From assembly GCA_900549455.1 (NCBI GenBank), contig UROM01000102.1, positions 1 through 6,484 on the forward strand: a DNA stretch of 6,484 bases, read 5' to 3'. Under the pieces are notes generated by a model. It did not search any database. It was not told the origin of the DNA and saw only the letters and a program-made list of their open reading frames with translations. The translations under genes were made by a program, and so were the position numbers. This document shows positions 1-6,452 of the stretch, in pieces (positions within the stretch are counted from its first letter, which is position 1; each line of letters starts with the position of its first letter). Origin of the DNA: an uncultured Collinsella sp. GTDB taxonomy: Bacteria > Actinomycetota > Coriobacteriia > Coriobacteriales > Coriobacteriaceae.

Positions 1-47
1 CTACACTTATGCGATCGTCGGCAGCGTCAGATGTGTATAAGAGACAG
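1..47 (+). other. Illumina P5/i5/Nextera Read 1 adapter contamination
   Basis: Not genomic. Bases 15-47 match the 33-nt Nextera Read 1 transposase adapter, whose last 19 nt (29-47) are the Tn5 mosaic end (AGATGTGTATAAGAGACAG). Bases 1-6 (CTACAC) match the 3' end of the P5 primer. Bases 7-14 (TTATGCGA) sit where the i5 index belongs and, from memory, match Nextera index S522. Genomic sequence starts at about 48. This looks like a read-through adapter tail that was assembled into the contig end. Confidence 0.98.
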
Positions 48-856
48 CTATAAGGACGGCCCATGCGATGCAGCGTCGCCGTGCAGCCAGACTGCACGGG
101 CAGGTGCAAAAACGGCGCGATACGCTTCGGATAGCGAGCCATCACCTTGAGCAAGCGCTCGGAAATATCCATGGGCTCCACCGAGGAGATGCGCACATGG
201 GCGATCTCGGTGCGCTCCATGATGGCCTGGAGCAGCTCATCGATCTCGACATGTTCGTCGGTCGCGCTCTTGCCGTCATAGGCACCCAGATTCACGCCGG
301 TCAGCACGACCTCGGGCACGCCGGCCTCCTGGGCTTCACGCACCTGTTCGAGCACGGACTCGACGGGCACGGAACGCTCGGGGCCGCGGGCCTTCCACAC
401 GATGCAATAGGTGCAGCGGTGGTTGCAGCCGTCCTGGATCTTCACGCCCAGCCGCGAACGACCGAGCGCATCGACCACGTCGCCATCGCTGCAGGCGGGC
501 ACGCTATCGGATTCGACACTCAGCACCTCGCAGACGCGCTCGGCGACATCAATCTTGGACGGTTCGGCAATCACGCGATCGGAGAGCTCCAACAGCTCCT
601 CGGGATGCAAGTTGACGACGCAGCCGGTTACGACCACGTAAGGCTCGCCCGGATAGGCCAGCGCATGGCGGACGGCCTTACGGGTCTTGGCCTCGGCCTC
701 CCCCGTCACGGCACAGGTATTGATAACAATCAGTTCTGCATCCTGAGGCTCCACCATTGCAAAACCCAGGCGCATAAGATCGGCAGTAATACGGTCGGAC
801 TCAACCCGGTTGACACGACAACCGAGGTTGACGACAGAGATATGAGGTGCGAGCAC
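48..856 (-). CDS. mtaB: tRNA (N6-threonylcarbamoyladenosine(37)-C2)-methylthiotransferase MtaB, 3' end missing
   Basis: MtaB is a radical-SAM enzyme that adds a methylthio group to t6A37 of tRNAs decoding ANN codons, giving ms2t6A. I translated 269 complete codons from a GTG start; the frame then runs into adapter, so the C-terminal part (family length about 430 aa) is lost. The N-terminal MTTase domain has its three cluster cysteines: NLGC (Cys13), NTCAVT (Cys48) and VTGC (Cys79). The radical-SAM motif is DGCNHRCTYC (Cys144, Cys148, Cys151), followed by ARGPERS. LTGVNLGAYDG and LHLPVQSGC...HRMGRPY near the break are typical of the family. GTG 856 is the first possible start after an in-frame stop (the dnaJ TAA at 868-866), and AAGGAG lies 5 nt upstream. 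MiaB and RimO are the related alternatives; the LGCRVN opening and the dnaJ neighbourhood favour MtaB. The TRAM domain cannot be checked. Confidence 0.93.
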
Positions 857-861
857 ACGGG

Positions 862-867
862 CTCCTT
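862..867 (-). promoter_or_regulatory. Shine-Dalgarno site of mtaB overlapping the dnaJ stop codon
   Basis: On the minus strand AAGGAG overlaps the last two bases of the dnaJ TAA and lies 5 nt before the mtaB GTG. Only nine bases separate the two reading frames and they are in phase, so ribosomes finishing dnaJ are well placed to re-initiate on mtaB. Translational coupling is inferred. Confidence 0.8.
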
Positions 868-2014
868 AATCGAGGATGTCGTCGAGGGCACTCTTGATAC
901 GGTCGGTCACCGACTTCTTACCGGATGCGACGTCATCGCCCATCTCGTCGGCAAAGGCGCGAAGCAGCTCGCGCTGCTTGTTGGAGAGATTGGTGGGGAC
1001 AACAACGCGCAGCTGCACGACCAGACGACCGCGCGAACCGCCACCGCCGATACGCGGCATGCCGTAATTGTTGACGCTCACGGTGTCACCGTACTGTGTG
1101 CCGGCGGGGACGCACACCTTGACGACCTCGTCAGGCATAATGCCCTCGACCTCAATCTCGCAACCGAGCGCGGCCTGCGCAATCGAGATATCGCTCACCA
1201 GATACAGGTCATCGCCATTACGCTTAAAACGCTCGTGGTCGGCGACACGCACGTTGACGATCAAGTCGCCCGACGGCTCGCCACGAAGGCCGGCCTCGCC
1301 AAAACCACTCACGCGTAGCTGGCGACCGGTCGAAACACCGGCGGGAATATCGATGTCAATCTTCTCGTGAGAAGGCGTGCGGCCCTGGCCATCACAGGTC
1401 TCGCAGGGATGATCGATGACCGTACCTTCGCCGTGGCAGTCGGGACAGGGCGAAGAGGACTGAACCTGGCCCAGGAAAGAACGCTGGACCGTCGTCACAT
1501 AGCCCGTGCCGTGGCAGCGGCTGCACTGCTTTTCAGTCGCGCCCTCGGCCTTGCCGGTACCATTGCAGTCCTCGCAAGGGGCAAGACGGTCGTAGCTGAT
1601 CGTCTTTTTGCAACCGAGCGCCGCCTCCTCGAGCGTCACCGAAAGAGAAATGGCCATATCGCGACCGCGACGGCGCTCGCGACGGCTGCGACCGCCACCA
1701 CCGGCGCCACCACCAAAGAACGACGAGAACAGGTCGTCCATGCCCATGCCACCAAAGATATCGTTGATGTCGACATAGCCAGAGCCGCCAGGGCCGTCCG
1801 CGGTGCCGTAACGGTCGTAGTTGGCACGCTTCTGCTCGTCGGAAAGAACGGAATAGGCCTCGTTGAGCTCTTTGAACTTAGCCTCGGCCTCGGGGTCGTC
1901 CGAAACATCCGGGTGTACCGTACGGGCTTTCTTTAGAAACGCGCGCTTAATCGTCCGCGCGTCGGCATCCTTGTCAACGCCAAGTACCTCGTAGTAATCC
2001 CTATTTTCCGACAC
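866..2014 (-). CDS. dnaJ: Chaperone protein DnaJ (Hsp40), full length
   Basis: DnaJ is the cytosolic co-chaperone that delivers unfolded clients to DnaK and stimulates its ATPase. The protein is 382 aa, close to the usual 375. The J domain covers about residues 5-70 with HPD at 34-36. A Gly/Phe-rich linker follows (about 74-108, with FSSFFGGGAGGGG), then a basic stretch (RSRRERRRGR, 109-118). The zinc-binding region has four CxxCxGxG repeats, with cysteines at 147/150, 164/167, 190/193 and 204/207. Both C-terminal beta domains follow (GDLIVNVRVADHERFKRNGDDLY joins them, in about 265-290), and the tail ends in DDILD. GTG 2014 was chosen because GGAAGGA lies 7 nt upstream and it puts the J domain at the N terminus; an in-frame TTG 66 nt further up would add an unconserved 22-aa extension. 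It follows a DnaJ-like paralogue by 81 nt and precedes mtaB by 9 nt. No dnaK or grpE is in the window. Confidence 0.97.
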   Translation of the reverse strand: MSENRDYYEVLGVDKDADARTIKRAFLKKARTVHPDVSDDPEAEAKFKELNEAYSVLSDEQKRANYDRYGTADGPGGSGYVDINDIFGGMGMDDLFSSFFGGGAGGGGRSRRERRRGRDMAISLSVTLEEAALGCKKTISYDRLAPCEDCNGTGKAEGATEKQCSRCHGTGYVTTVQRSFLGQVQSSSPCPDCHGEGTVIDHPCETCDGQGRTPSHEKIDIDIPAGVSTGRQLRVSGFGEAGLRGEPSGDLIVNVRVADHERFKRNGDDLYLVSDISIAQAALGCEIEVEGIMPDEVVKVCVPAGTQYGDTVSVNNYGMPRIGGGGSRGRLVVQLRVVVPTNLSNKQRELLRAFADEMGDDVASGKKSVTDRIKSALDDILD

Positions 2015-2021
2015 GACCGAA

Positions 2022-2028
2022 TCCTTCC
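2022..2028 (-). promoter_or_regulatory. Shine-Dalgarno site deciding the dnaJ start
   Basis: GGAAGGA on the minus strand ends 7 nt before the GTG at 2014. This supports GTG 2014 over the upstream in-frame TTG as the start of dnaJ. Confidence 0.75.
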
Positions 2029-2035
2029 AACTTTC

Positions 2036-2064
2036 ATTATTGTCACAGTGCGTCCTATACCCAA
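2036..2064 (-). promoter_or_regulatory. Possible weak promoter for dnaJ in the 81-nt gap between the J-protein genes
   Basis: Reading the minus strand, TTGGGT (2064-2059; 3/6 match to TTGACA) is separated by exactly 17 nt from AATAAT (2041-2036; 5/6 match to TATAAT). A transcript from here would have a leader of roughly 15-20 nt containing the dnaJ Shine-Dalgarno site. No CIRCE (HrcA) or HAIR (HspR) inverted repeat is visible in the gap, so heat-shock control by those repressors is not supported. The match could be chance in an A/T-richer gap; dnaJ may simply be read from upstream. Confidence 0.3.
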
Positions 2065-2095
2065 GCTGGGCCGGGCGCAAACAGAGGGTTTGATG

Positions 2096-3199
2096 TTATT
2101 GAGCTCCGTACGGCGAAAGCACGGCCCGCTGTGAGCAGCTCGCGAACCAAACCGACACGAGCGCGAACATAAAACCGTTGGCAAATCCATTGGCAAACTG
2201 TATCGCACCGCGCTTCCACCACAGCAGACTGCGATGAAGCACGCCGTCCGACAGCACCATGAACAAGCCCATGGCAAACGGAATGAAGCACATCATGGCA
2301 AAGGCGGAGAACACGCCCGAGATGGCCGACAGTACCAAAAACGGTGCGATGATACCCATGAGGTAGAAGCCGGTGCGAGCCTTGCCCTCCAGGCGCTCGG
2401 CCTCAACGTGCGCGCGACCGACCAGGTCACCGCCCGAAGCGCCGTTCGTGCCGGCGTGTCCCATGTTGGGGATGCGCACCTCGTCGCCATCATGCGTGCC
2501 GGCGGGAAACTCAATCGTCTGCTCGGAGGTCACACGGATACGGCCGCTGCCACCGCAATCGGGGCACGGGTCGGCAACGACCTTGCCGGAACCGCCGCAC
2601 TCAGGACAAACCGTCTGGAACGTGCCCGCACCAAACAGGAAGGACAGGTCGACATCGATATGGCCGCGACCACCGCAGCTCGGACAGGTGTGGGCATGCC
2701 CTGACGAAACGGAGCCCGATCCGCCACAATGTCCGCAGGTGTCAAAGCGGGTGTATCGAACGGTCTTGTGGGCACCGCTCTTGGCCTCCTTGGCGTCGAG
2801 CTTGATATCGACGACCACGTTGGCGCCACTCTCGGGGTTGTAGGCCGCCTGGCCGCGACGGGGCTGGCCCCAGGCGCCCCCGAAGGGGAAACCGCCGTCA
2901 AAGGGATTGCCGTAACCGGCGCTGCCGGCATAACCGCCGCCATAGGGCGAAGCCGTCGGTGCACCGGCAAAGGGATTGCCCGACCGCATGGCGTCGTAAC
3001 GCGCACGCTTCTGCTCGTCCGAGAGCACGGCGTAGGCCTCGGAAACCTCTTTAAACTTCTCCTCGGCATCCGGCTCTTTATTGACGTCCGGATGGAGCTT
3101 ACGGGCCTTTTGCTGGAAAGCCTTTTGAATATCACGCGAGGTGGCGTCCTTGGAGACACCCAAAATCTCGTAGTAATCTTTTTCGTTCATCGTCGCCAT
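2096..3199 (-). CDS. DnaJ-like J-domain protein with zinc finger and C-terminal membrane segments
   Basis: This 367-aa protein starts as a class A J-protein. The J domain is at about 7-70 (HPD 36-38; LSDEQKRARYD 59-69). A Gly/Phe/Pro-rich linker follows (about 74-112, with NPF at 75-77 and 98-100). The zinc region has four complete CxxCGGxG repeats (cysteines 155/158, 172/175, 198/201, 212/215), flanked by the two parts of the first substrate-binding domain (about 126-150 and 222-265). The chain then leaves the DnaJ plan: the second beta domain and dimerisation tail are absent. Instead there are hydrophobic segments at about 278-296, 298-317 and 332-353, with a basic loop (HRSLLWWKRG, 322-331). 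By the positive-inside rule the J domain would be cytosolic. The likely role is recruiting DnaK to the membrane, which is inference. ATG 3199 was chosen because AGGAGG lies 9 nt upstream; ATG 3190 is the alternative. No DnaJ-like continuation was seen in the other frames, so a frameshift is unlikely. Confidence 0.85.
   Translation of the reverse strand: MATMNEKDYYEILGVSKDATSRDIQKAFQQKARKLHPDVNKEPDAEEKFKEVSEAYAVLSDEQKRARYDAMRSGNPFAGAPTASPYGGGYAGSAGYGNPFDGGFPFGGAWGQPRRGQAAYNPESGANVVVDIKLDAKEAKSGAHKTVRYTRFDTCGHCGGSGSVSSGHAHTCPSCGGRGHIDVDLSFLFGAGTFQTVCPECGGSGKVVADPCPDCGGSGRIRVTSEQTIEFPAGTHDGDEVRIPNMGHAGTNGASGGDLVGRAHVEAERLEGKARTGFYLMGIIAPFLVLSAISGVFSAFAMMCFIPFAMGLFMVLSDGVLHRSLLWWKRGAIQFANGFANGFMFALVSVWFASCSQRAVLSPYGAQ
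2175..2198 (-). repeat. 12-bp tandem duplication inside the third hydrophobic segment
   Basis: Two adjacent 12-bp units (2175-2186 and 2187-2198) differ at two positions and encode Phe-Ala-Asn-Gly twice (residues 335-342 of the membrane J-protein). Both differences are silent. It looks like a small in-frame duplication in the last membrane segment. Confidence 0.7.
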
Positions 3200-3257
3200 G
3201 CGCGGCAACCTCCTGCTCACAGCAGCGTATATATTGCGGTAATTCTACCCGAGCGGC
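3200..3257 (-). promoter_or_regulatory. 58-nt gap before the membrane J-protein gene, with strong Shine-Dalgarno site
   Basis: On the minus strand AGGAGG (3214-3209) lies 9 nt before ATG 3199 and sets the start. A 5-bp stem with a 3-nt loop (CTGCT-GTG-AGCAG, 3225-3213) overlaps the first two bases of that site and might modulate access to it; the stem is short. A TATATA hexamer (3233-3228) resembles a -10 box, but no -35 box is present at the right distance. A minor inverted repeat, GGTA-N4-TACC, lies just after the hemW stop. No CIRCE, HAIR or terminator is seen. Confidence 0.5.
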
Positions 3258-4490
3258 CTAAGCTAGACCCCAAAACAGCTCGAACAGCACATTTCCATCG
3301 AGCCAGCCCAGGTGGGTCGGCGCCAGGCGGGCACAGGTGCGGGCAGCGATGACATCGACAGAGGCGATAGGCCCCGCATGGGTATCACCGTGCTCGGGCA
3401 CCCAAGTGGCAAGCCCAAGCTCAAGAGCGCGATCACAAGCCGCTGCCAGTTCATCGGCAGGGATGACACGAGACGCGCGAACCAACAGGTCGGAATCAAC
3501 ACCGCGCGTCATGCGACAAGCGAGCATCAGGTCCTCGGCCGCCGCCTCGCGCCGCGACAGATACTCGGCATCAAACGCCGTCGCAGCATCGTCGCGTTGT
3601 ACCAAACGCACGCGGTGCGCATCGCCTCGAGAGGACACGCCGGGGAACAAACCTGCAAGACGATCGAAATCCTCGGCATCAAGCATACCCGCGGCAGAAC
3701 GACCCAAACCCAGATACCCCCGACCAGTCCAGTAGGCGATATTATGGGCGCATTCATGCCCATCGAGCGCGTAGCTCGCCACCTCATACGGATGGTAGCC
3801 GGCCGAACTCAGCCGCTGGCGCGCAACGTCCATGCATGCGGCCTGGAAATCCTCATCGGGCTCAAGCGACTCGTCACGGCACGCCATGCGGTAAAGCGGC
3901 GTGCCCTCCTCGAGCGTGAGCGGATAGACCGACACATGGTGCGGGGCCGCCTCAAGCACGCCATCGAGCGTGTGCTGCCAGCTCGCCATAGTCTGTCCGG
4001 GAAGCCCGCACATAAGGTCGCACGACACATCGAGCCCAACATCCTTCACCGTCGCGATGGCCTCAAGCGCCCGTTCGGCATCATGGATGCGGCCAATGAC
4101 GGCCAACTCGGTATTGTCGAGGGTTTGCACGCCCAGAGAGATGCGCGTGACACCCGCCTCGGCAAGCGTGGTGGCGAGCTCAGCGGTCAGCGACTCAGGA
4201 TTGGCCTCGCAAGTAAACTCAACGGGCTTGCACCACATGGAGATACGACGGGCAAGTTTCACCAGGCGCTCCCCTGCCAGCGACGGCGTGCCGCCGCCTA
4301 CGTAGACAGTGCGGATCTGTCTGAGTGCCCCAGCGTTGCCAAAAGCAACGAGCCGCGCATACAGTTGCTCAAAATAGGCATCGAGCGCAGCGTCCAGGTC
4401 GCACGGCACCACGCTACGCGAGTCAAAGTCGCAATAGCGACATTTCTGAGCGCAAAACGGCACGTGCACATACAGCGCGGTAACGGCCAC
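3258..4490 (-). CDS. hemW: Radical-SAM protein HemW (coproporphyrinogen III oxidase-like heme chaperone)
   Basis: HemW proteins bind a [4Fe-4S] cluster and heme and are thought to act as heme chaperones; many are misnamed HemN, the oxygen-independent coproporphyrinogen oxidase. At 410 aa the length is slightly above the usual 375-400. The N terminus has YVHVPFCAQKCRYCDF with the radical-SAM cysteines at 13, 17 and 20. The phenylalanine after CD is the HemW pattern, whereas HemN has a further cysteine. YVGGGTPS (SAM-binding glycines), CEANPES, ISLGVQT and the HemW signature HNIAYW followed by GRGYLGLG are present, and a C-terminal winged-helix-like region (about 320-410) follows. GTG 4490 is chosen because GGAGG lies 7 nt upstream inside the end of dusB, and it leaves the usual short lead before the cysteine motif. 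It starts 2 nt after dusB. HemN is unlikely given the motif and length. Confidence 0.94.
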   Translation of the reverse strand: MAVTALYVHVPFCAQKCRYCDFDSRSVVPCDLDAALDAYFEQLYARLVAFGNAGALRQIRTVYVGGGTPSLAGERLVKLARRISMWCKPVEFTCEANPESLTAELATTLAEAGVTRISLGVQTLDNTELAVIGRIHDAERALEAIATVKDVGLDVSCDLMCGLPGQTMASWQHTLDGVLEAAPHHVSVYPLTLEEGTPLYRMACRDESLEPDEDFQAACMDVARQRLSSAGYHPYEVASYALDGHECAHNIAYWTGRGYLGLGRSAAGMLDAEDFDRLAGLFPGVSSRGDAHRVRLVQRDDAATAFDAEYLSRREAAAEDLMLACRMTRGVDSDLLVRASRVIPADELAAACDRALELGLATWVPEHGDTHAGPIASVDVIAARTCARLAPTHLGWLDGNVLFELFWGLA

Positions 4491-4492
4491 CC

Positions 4493-5536
4493 TTAAGCCT
4501 CCGGCGGATGGGCGGGCACCGACTCGCCGGCGGCAAGCGCGGCCTCGCAGACCACAACGTCGCGCTCGATATCATCGACCAGCGCCATAAATTCCTCGTA
4601 CGTGGAGCAGCGCACCACCTGAGCGCGCCAGGCGGCGGCATGGGGCATGCCCTTTAAGTACCAGCTTGCATACGTACGGGCGCGCGACATAAGCGGCAGA
4701 AGCTCGTGCGTCAACGTCAGGTGCTCACGCAGAGCCTCCAGACGCTCGACCGAGGAGCGAGAAGGAACCGGCGTGCCATCGAGTGCAAGGGCTCGAGCAT
4801 CGCCGAACACCCACGGATTGCCGTAGATGCCGCGCGCGATAAACACCGCGCTGGCACCCGAGCCGCTCAGATGCTCGGCAGCGTCCTCGGCCGAGAACAC
4901 ATCGCCCGAACCAATCACGGGAATCTCGACAGCGTCGGCAACCTCATCGACGACAGACCAATCGGCCTGGCCCGTATAGAGCTGCGTGGCACAACGACCG
5001 TGCACGGCAACTGCGGAGGCGCCCGCCCCTTCGAGCATCTGGGCAAACGTTGCGGCGTTGCGATCCTCGGCATAAAAACCCTTGCGGATCTTCACGGTCA
5101 CGGGAACATGCGCCGCGCCCACCGCTGCCTCGACGATTCTTTCGGCCAGGCCGGGCGTGCGCATAAGCGCCGAGCCCTCGCCCTTGGTAACGACCTTGCG
5201 AGCCGGACAGGCCATGTTGATATCAATCAAAGACAGGCGATCGCCCACGCGTTCCTCGACGGCAGCGACGGCACTCGCAAACTGATCGGGCTTGGATCCA
5301 AAGAGCTGCACGCAAATCTGCTGCTCCTCGTCGGCCGGCAACACCAGGCGCCACGTCTTGTTGCTGGCATAGGCAAGGCCCGCAACGCTCACCATCTCGC
5401 TGTAGGCAAGGTTGGCACCGCGGCGGCGACACATGATGCGATAGGCGGGGTCGGTTACGCCCGCCATGGGAGCCATAAGGAACGGCTGCTCGGCATAGGC
5501 GCCCAGCAGCCGCTTGCTGTATTCAGAAAGCGCCAT
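4493..5536 (-). CDS. dusB: tRNA dihydrouridine synthase, DusB type
   Basis: This is a flavin (FMN) enzyme that uses NADPH to reduce uridines in the tRNA D-loop to dihydrouridine. The 347-aa protein has the TIM-barrel Dus order: FLMAPMAGVTD (19-29, FMN loop), YSEMVS (45-50), VQLFGS (76-81), DINMACPARKVV with the catalytic acid Cys110, VTVKIRKG with Lys149, AVHGR with His179, IGSGDV (208-213) and IARGIYGNPWVF, which binds phosphate. The residue before Cys110 is Ala where most relatives have Gly. A helical C-terminal domain follows, including YLKGMPHAAAWR. ATG 5536 is 4 nt after the lepA stop. Only a weak AAGGTGG, 12 nt upstream and inside lepA, could serve as ribosome site, so translation may be coupled to lepA. 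The DusB subclass is judged from motifs; exact target positions cannot be read from sequence. Confidence 0.95.
   Translation of the reverse strand: MALSEYSKRLLGAYAEQPFLMAPMAGVTDPAYRIMCRRRGANLAYSEMVSVAGLAYASNKTWRLVLPADEEQQICVQLFGSKPDQFASAVAAVEERVGDRLSLIDINMACPARKVVTKGEGSALMRTPGLAERIVEAAVGAAHVPVTVKIRKGFYAEDRNAATFAQMLEGAGASAVAVHGRCATQLYTGQADWSVVDEVADAVEIPVIGSGDVFSAEDAAEHLSGSGASAVFIARGIYGNPWVFGDARALALDGTPVPSRSSVERLEALREHLTLTHELLPLMSRARTYASWYLKGMPHAAAWRAQVVRCSTYEEFMALVDDIERDVVVCEAALAAGESVPAHPPEA
4498..4502 (-). promoter_or_regulatory. Shine-Dalgarno site of hemW inside the dusB 3' end
   Basis: GGAGG on the minus strand spans the last sense codons of dusB and lies 7 nt before the hemW GTG. It settles the GTG start and points to coupled translation of the two genes. 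Confidence 0.75.
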
Positions 5537-5540
5537 GGAC

Positions 5541-6452
5541 CTACTCGTCCACCTTGAGAATCGCCATAAAGGCCTCCTGCGGAACCTCGACCGACCCGAT
5601 GGCCTTCATGCGCTTCTTGCCCTCTTTCTGCTTCTCGAGCAGCTTGCGCTTTCGCGAGATATCGCCGCCGTAACACTTGGCCAGCACGTCTTTACGGCGC
5701 GCCTTAACAGTGGAGCGGGCGATGATCTTGTTGCCGATGGCGCCTTGGATAGGCACCTCGAACAGCTGTCGCGGGATGATCTCCTTGAGCTTGTCGCACA
5801 GGCCGCGGGCCAGGCCATAGGCCTTATCCTTGTGCACGATAAACGACAGCGCGTCCACCTCGTCGCCCGAAAGCAGGATATCGAGTTTGACGAGCTCGGA
5901 GGGACGATATTCGTTGAACTCGTAGTCGAGCGAGGCATAGCCCTTGGTGCGGCTCTTGAGCTGATCGAAGAAGTCCAAGATGAGCTCGGCGAGCGGCATA
6001 TCAAAGCGCATCTCGACCGATTTGCTCGTGAGATGGATCATGTCGGTTGTAATGCCGCGGTGCTCGATAGCAAGCTGCATGACGGCGCCCGTATACTCGG
6101 GAGGGCAGATGATCTTTGCCTTGAGGTAGGGCTCTTCGATACGCTCGATACGCGTGGCCTCGGGTAGATCCTGCGGGCTGCGGACATCGATCATCTCGCC
6201 GTCAGTCTTGTACACGTGGTAGTCGACCGAGGGACTCGTGGCGATCAGGTCCAGATTGAACTCGCGCTCCAGACGCTCCTTGACGACCTCCATGTGCAGC
6301 AGGCCCAGGAAGCCCACGCGGAAGCCAAAGCCCAGCGCCACCGACGTCTCGGGCTCCCACACCAACGACGGATCGTTGACGTGCAGCTTATCGAGCGCGT
6401 CGCGCAGGTTCTCGTAGTCCTTGTTGTCGATGGGGAACAGGCCCGTGTAGAC
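5541..6452 (-). CDS. lepA: Elongation factor 4 (LepA) GTPase, C-terminal 303 residues only
   Basis: LepA/EF4 is a ribosome-bound translational GTPase that acts in initiation or elongation quality and ribosome biogenesis. Only the C-terminal half is present (303 of about 600 aa); the GTPase domain and domain II lie beyond the window. The fragment begins VYTGLFPIDNKDYENLRDAL. It holds ALGFGFRVGFLGLLHMEVV (39-57), RLEREFNLDL, LDFFDQLKSRTKGYASLDY (the domain V region) and the LepA-specific C-terminal domain, with IPRQLFEVPIQGAIG, IIARSTVKARRKDVLAKCYG (CYG at 260-262), SRKRKLLEKQKEGKKRMK and PQEAFMAIL. The last motifs exclude EF-G and TypA. The reading frame continues into adapter for five codons starting with GTG (6467), giving a false N terminus; the true start is off the contig. 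lepA ends 4 nt before dusB and would be the first visible gene of the operon. Confidence 0.97.
   Translation of the reverse strand, partial: VYTGLFPIDNKDYENLRDALDKLHVNDPSLVWEPETSVALGFGFRVGFLGLLHMEVVKERLEREFNLDLIATSPSVDYHVYKTDGEMIDVRSPQDLPEATRIERIEEPYLKAKIICPPEYTGAVMQLAIEHRGITTDMIHLTSKSVEMRFDMPLAELILDFFDQLKSRTKGYASLDYEFNEYRPSELVKLDILLSGDEVDALSFIVHKDKAYGLARGLCDKLKEIIPRQLFEVPIQGAIGNKIIARSTVKARRKDVLAKCYGGDISRKRKLLEKQKEGKKRMKAIGSVEVPQEAFMAILKVDE

Noticed and set aside
68..1318. Long plus-strand open frame of 416 codons opposite dnaJ and mtaB
   Set aside because: It is antisense to two genes with unmistakable family motifs, spans their junction, and its protein is a low-complexity Ala/His/Leu/Gly-rich product typical of shadows in G+C-rich DNA.
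2015..2080. Extended dnaJ start at an in-frame TTG giving 404 residues
   Set aside because: The extra 22 residues are not part of the DnaJ family, and GTG 2014 has a ribosome site at the right distance and puts the J domain at the N terminus.
2055..2080. Intrinsic terminator between the J-protein genes
   Set aside because: CCCA-GCT-TGGG makes only a 4-bp stem and no T-run follows.
2096..2400. Frameshift in a normal dnaJ as the explanation for the missing C-terminal domain
   Set aside because: Neither alternative minus-strand frame shows the GxDLY or second-domain motifs of DnaJ, and the actual frame gives a coherent hydrophobic pattern with sensible charge placement.
3228..3257. Full sigma-70-type promoter before the membrane J-protein gene
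   Set aside because: The TATATA hexamer has no acceptable -35 box 15-19 nt upstream.
2015..3257. CIRCE or HAIR heat-shock operators in the gaps before the J-protein genes
   Set aside because: I read both gaps for the TTAGCACTC/GAGTGCTAA and CTTGAGT/ACTCAAG repeats and found neither.
3312..4496. Plus-strand open frame of 394 codons opposite hemW
   Set aside because: It mirrors hemW almost end to end, has no recognisable domain, and is rich in Arg/His as expected for an antisense frame.
4706..6167. Plus-strand open frames opposite dusB and lepA
   Set aside because: They are shadows of two well-conserved genes, with no recognisable motifs.
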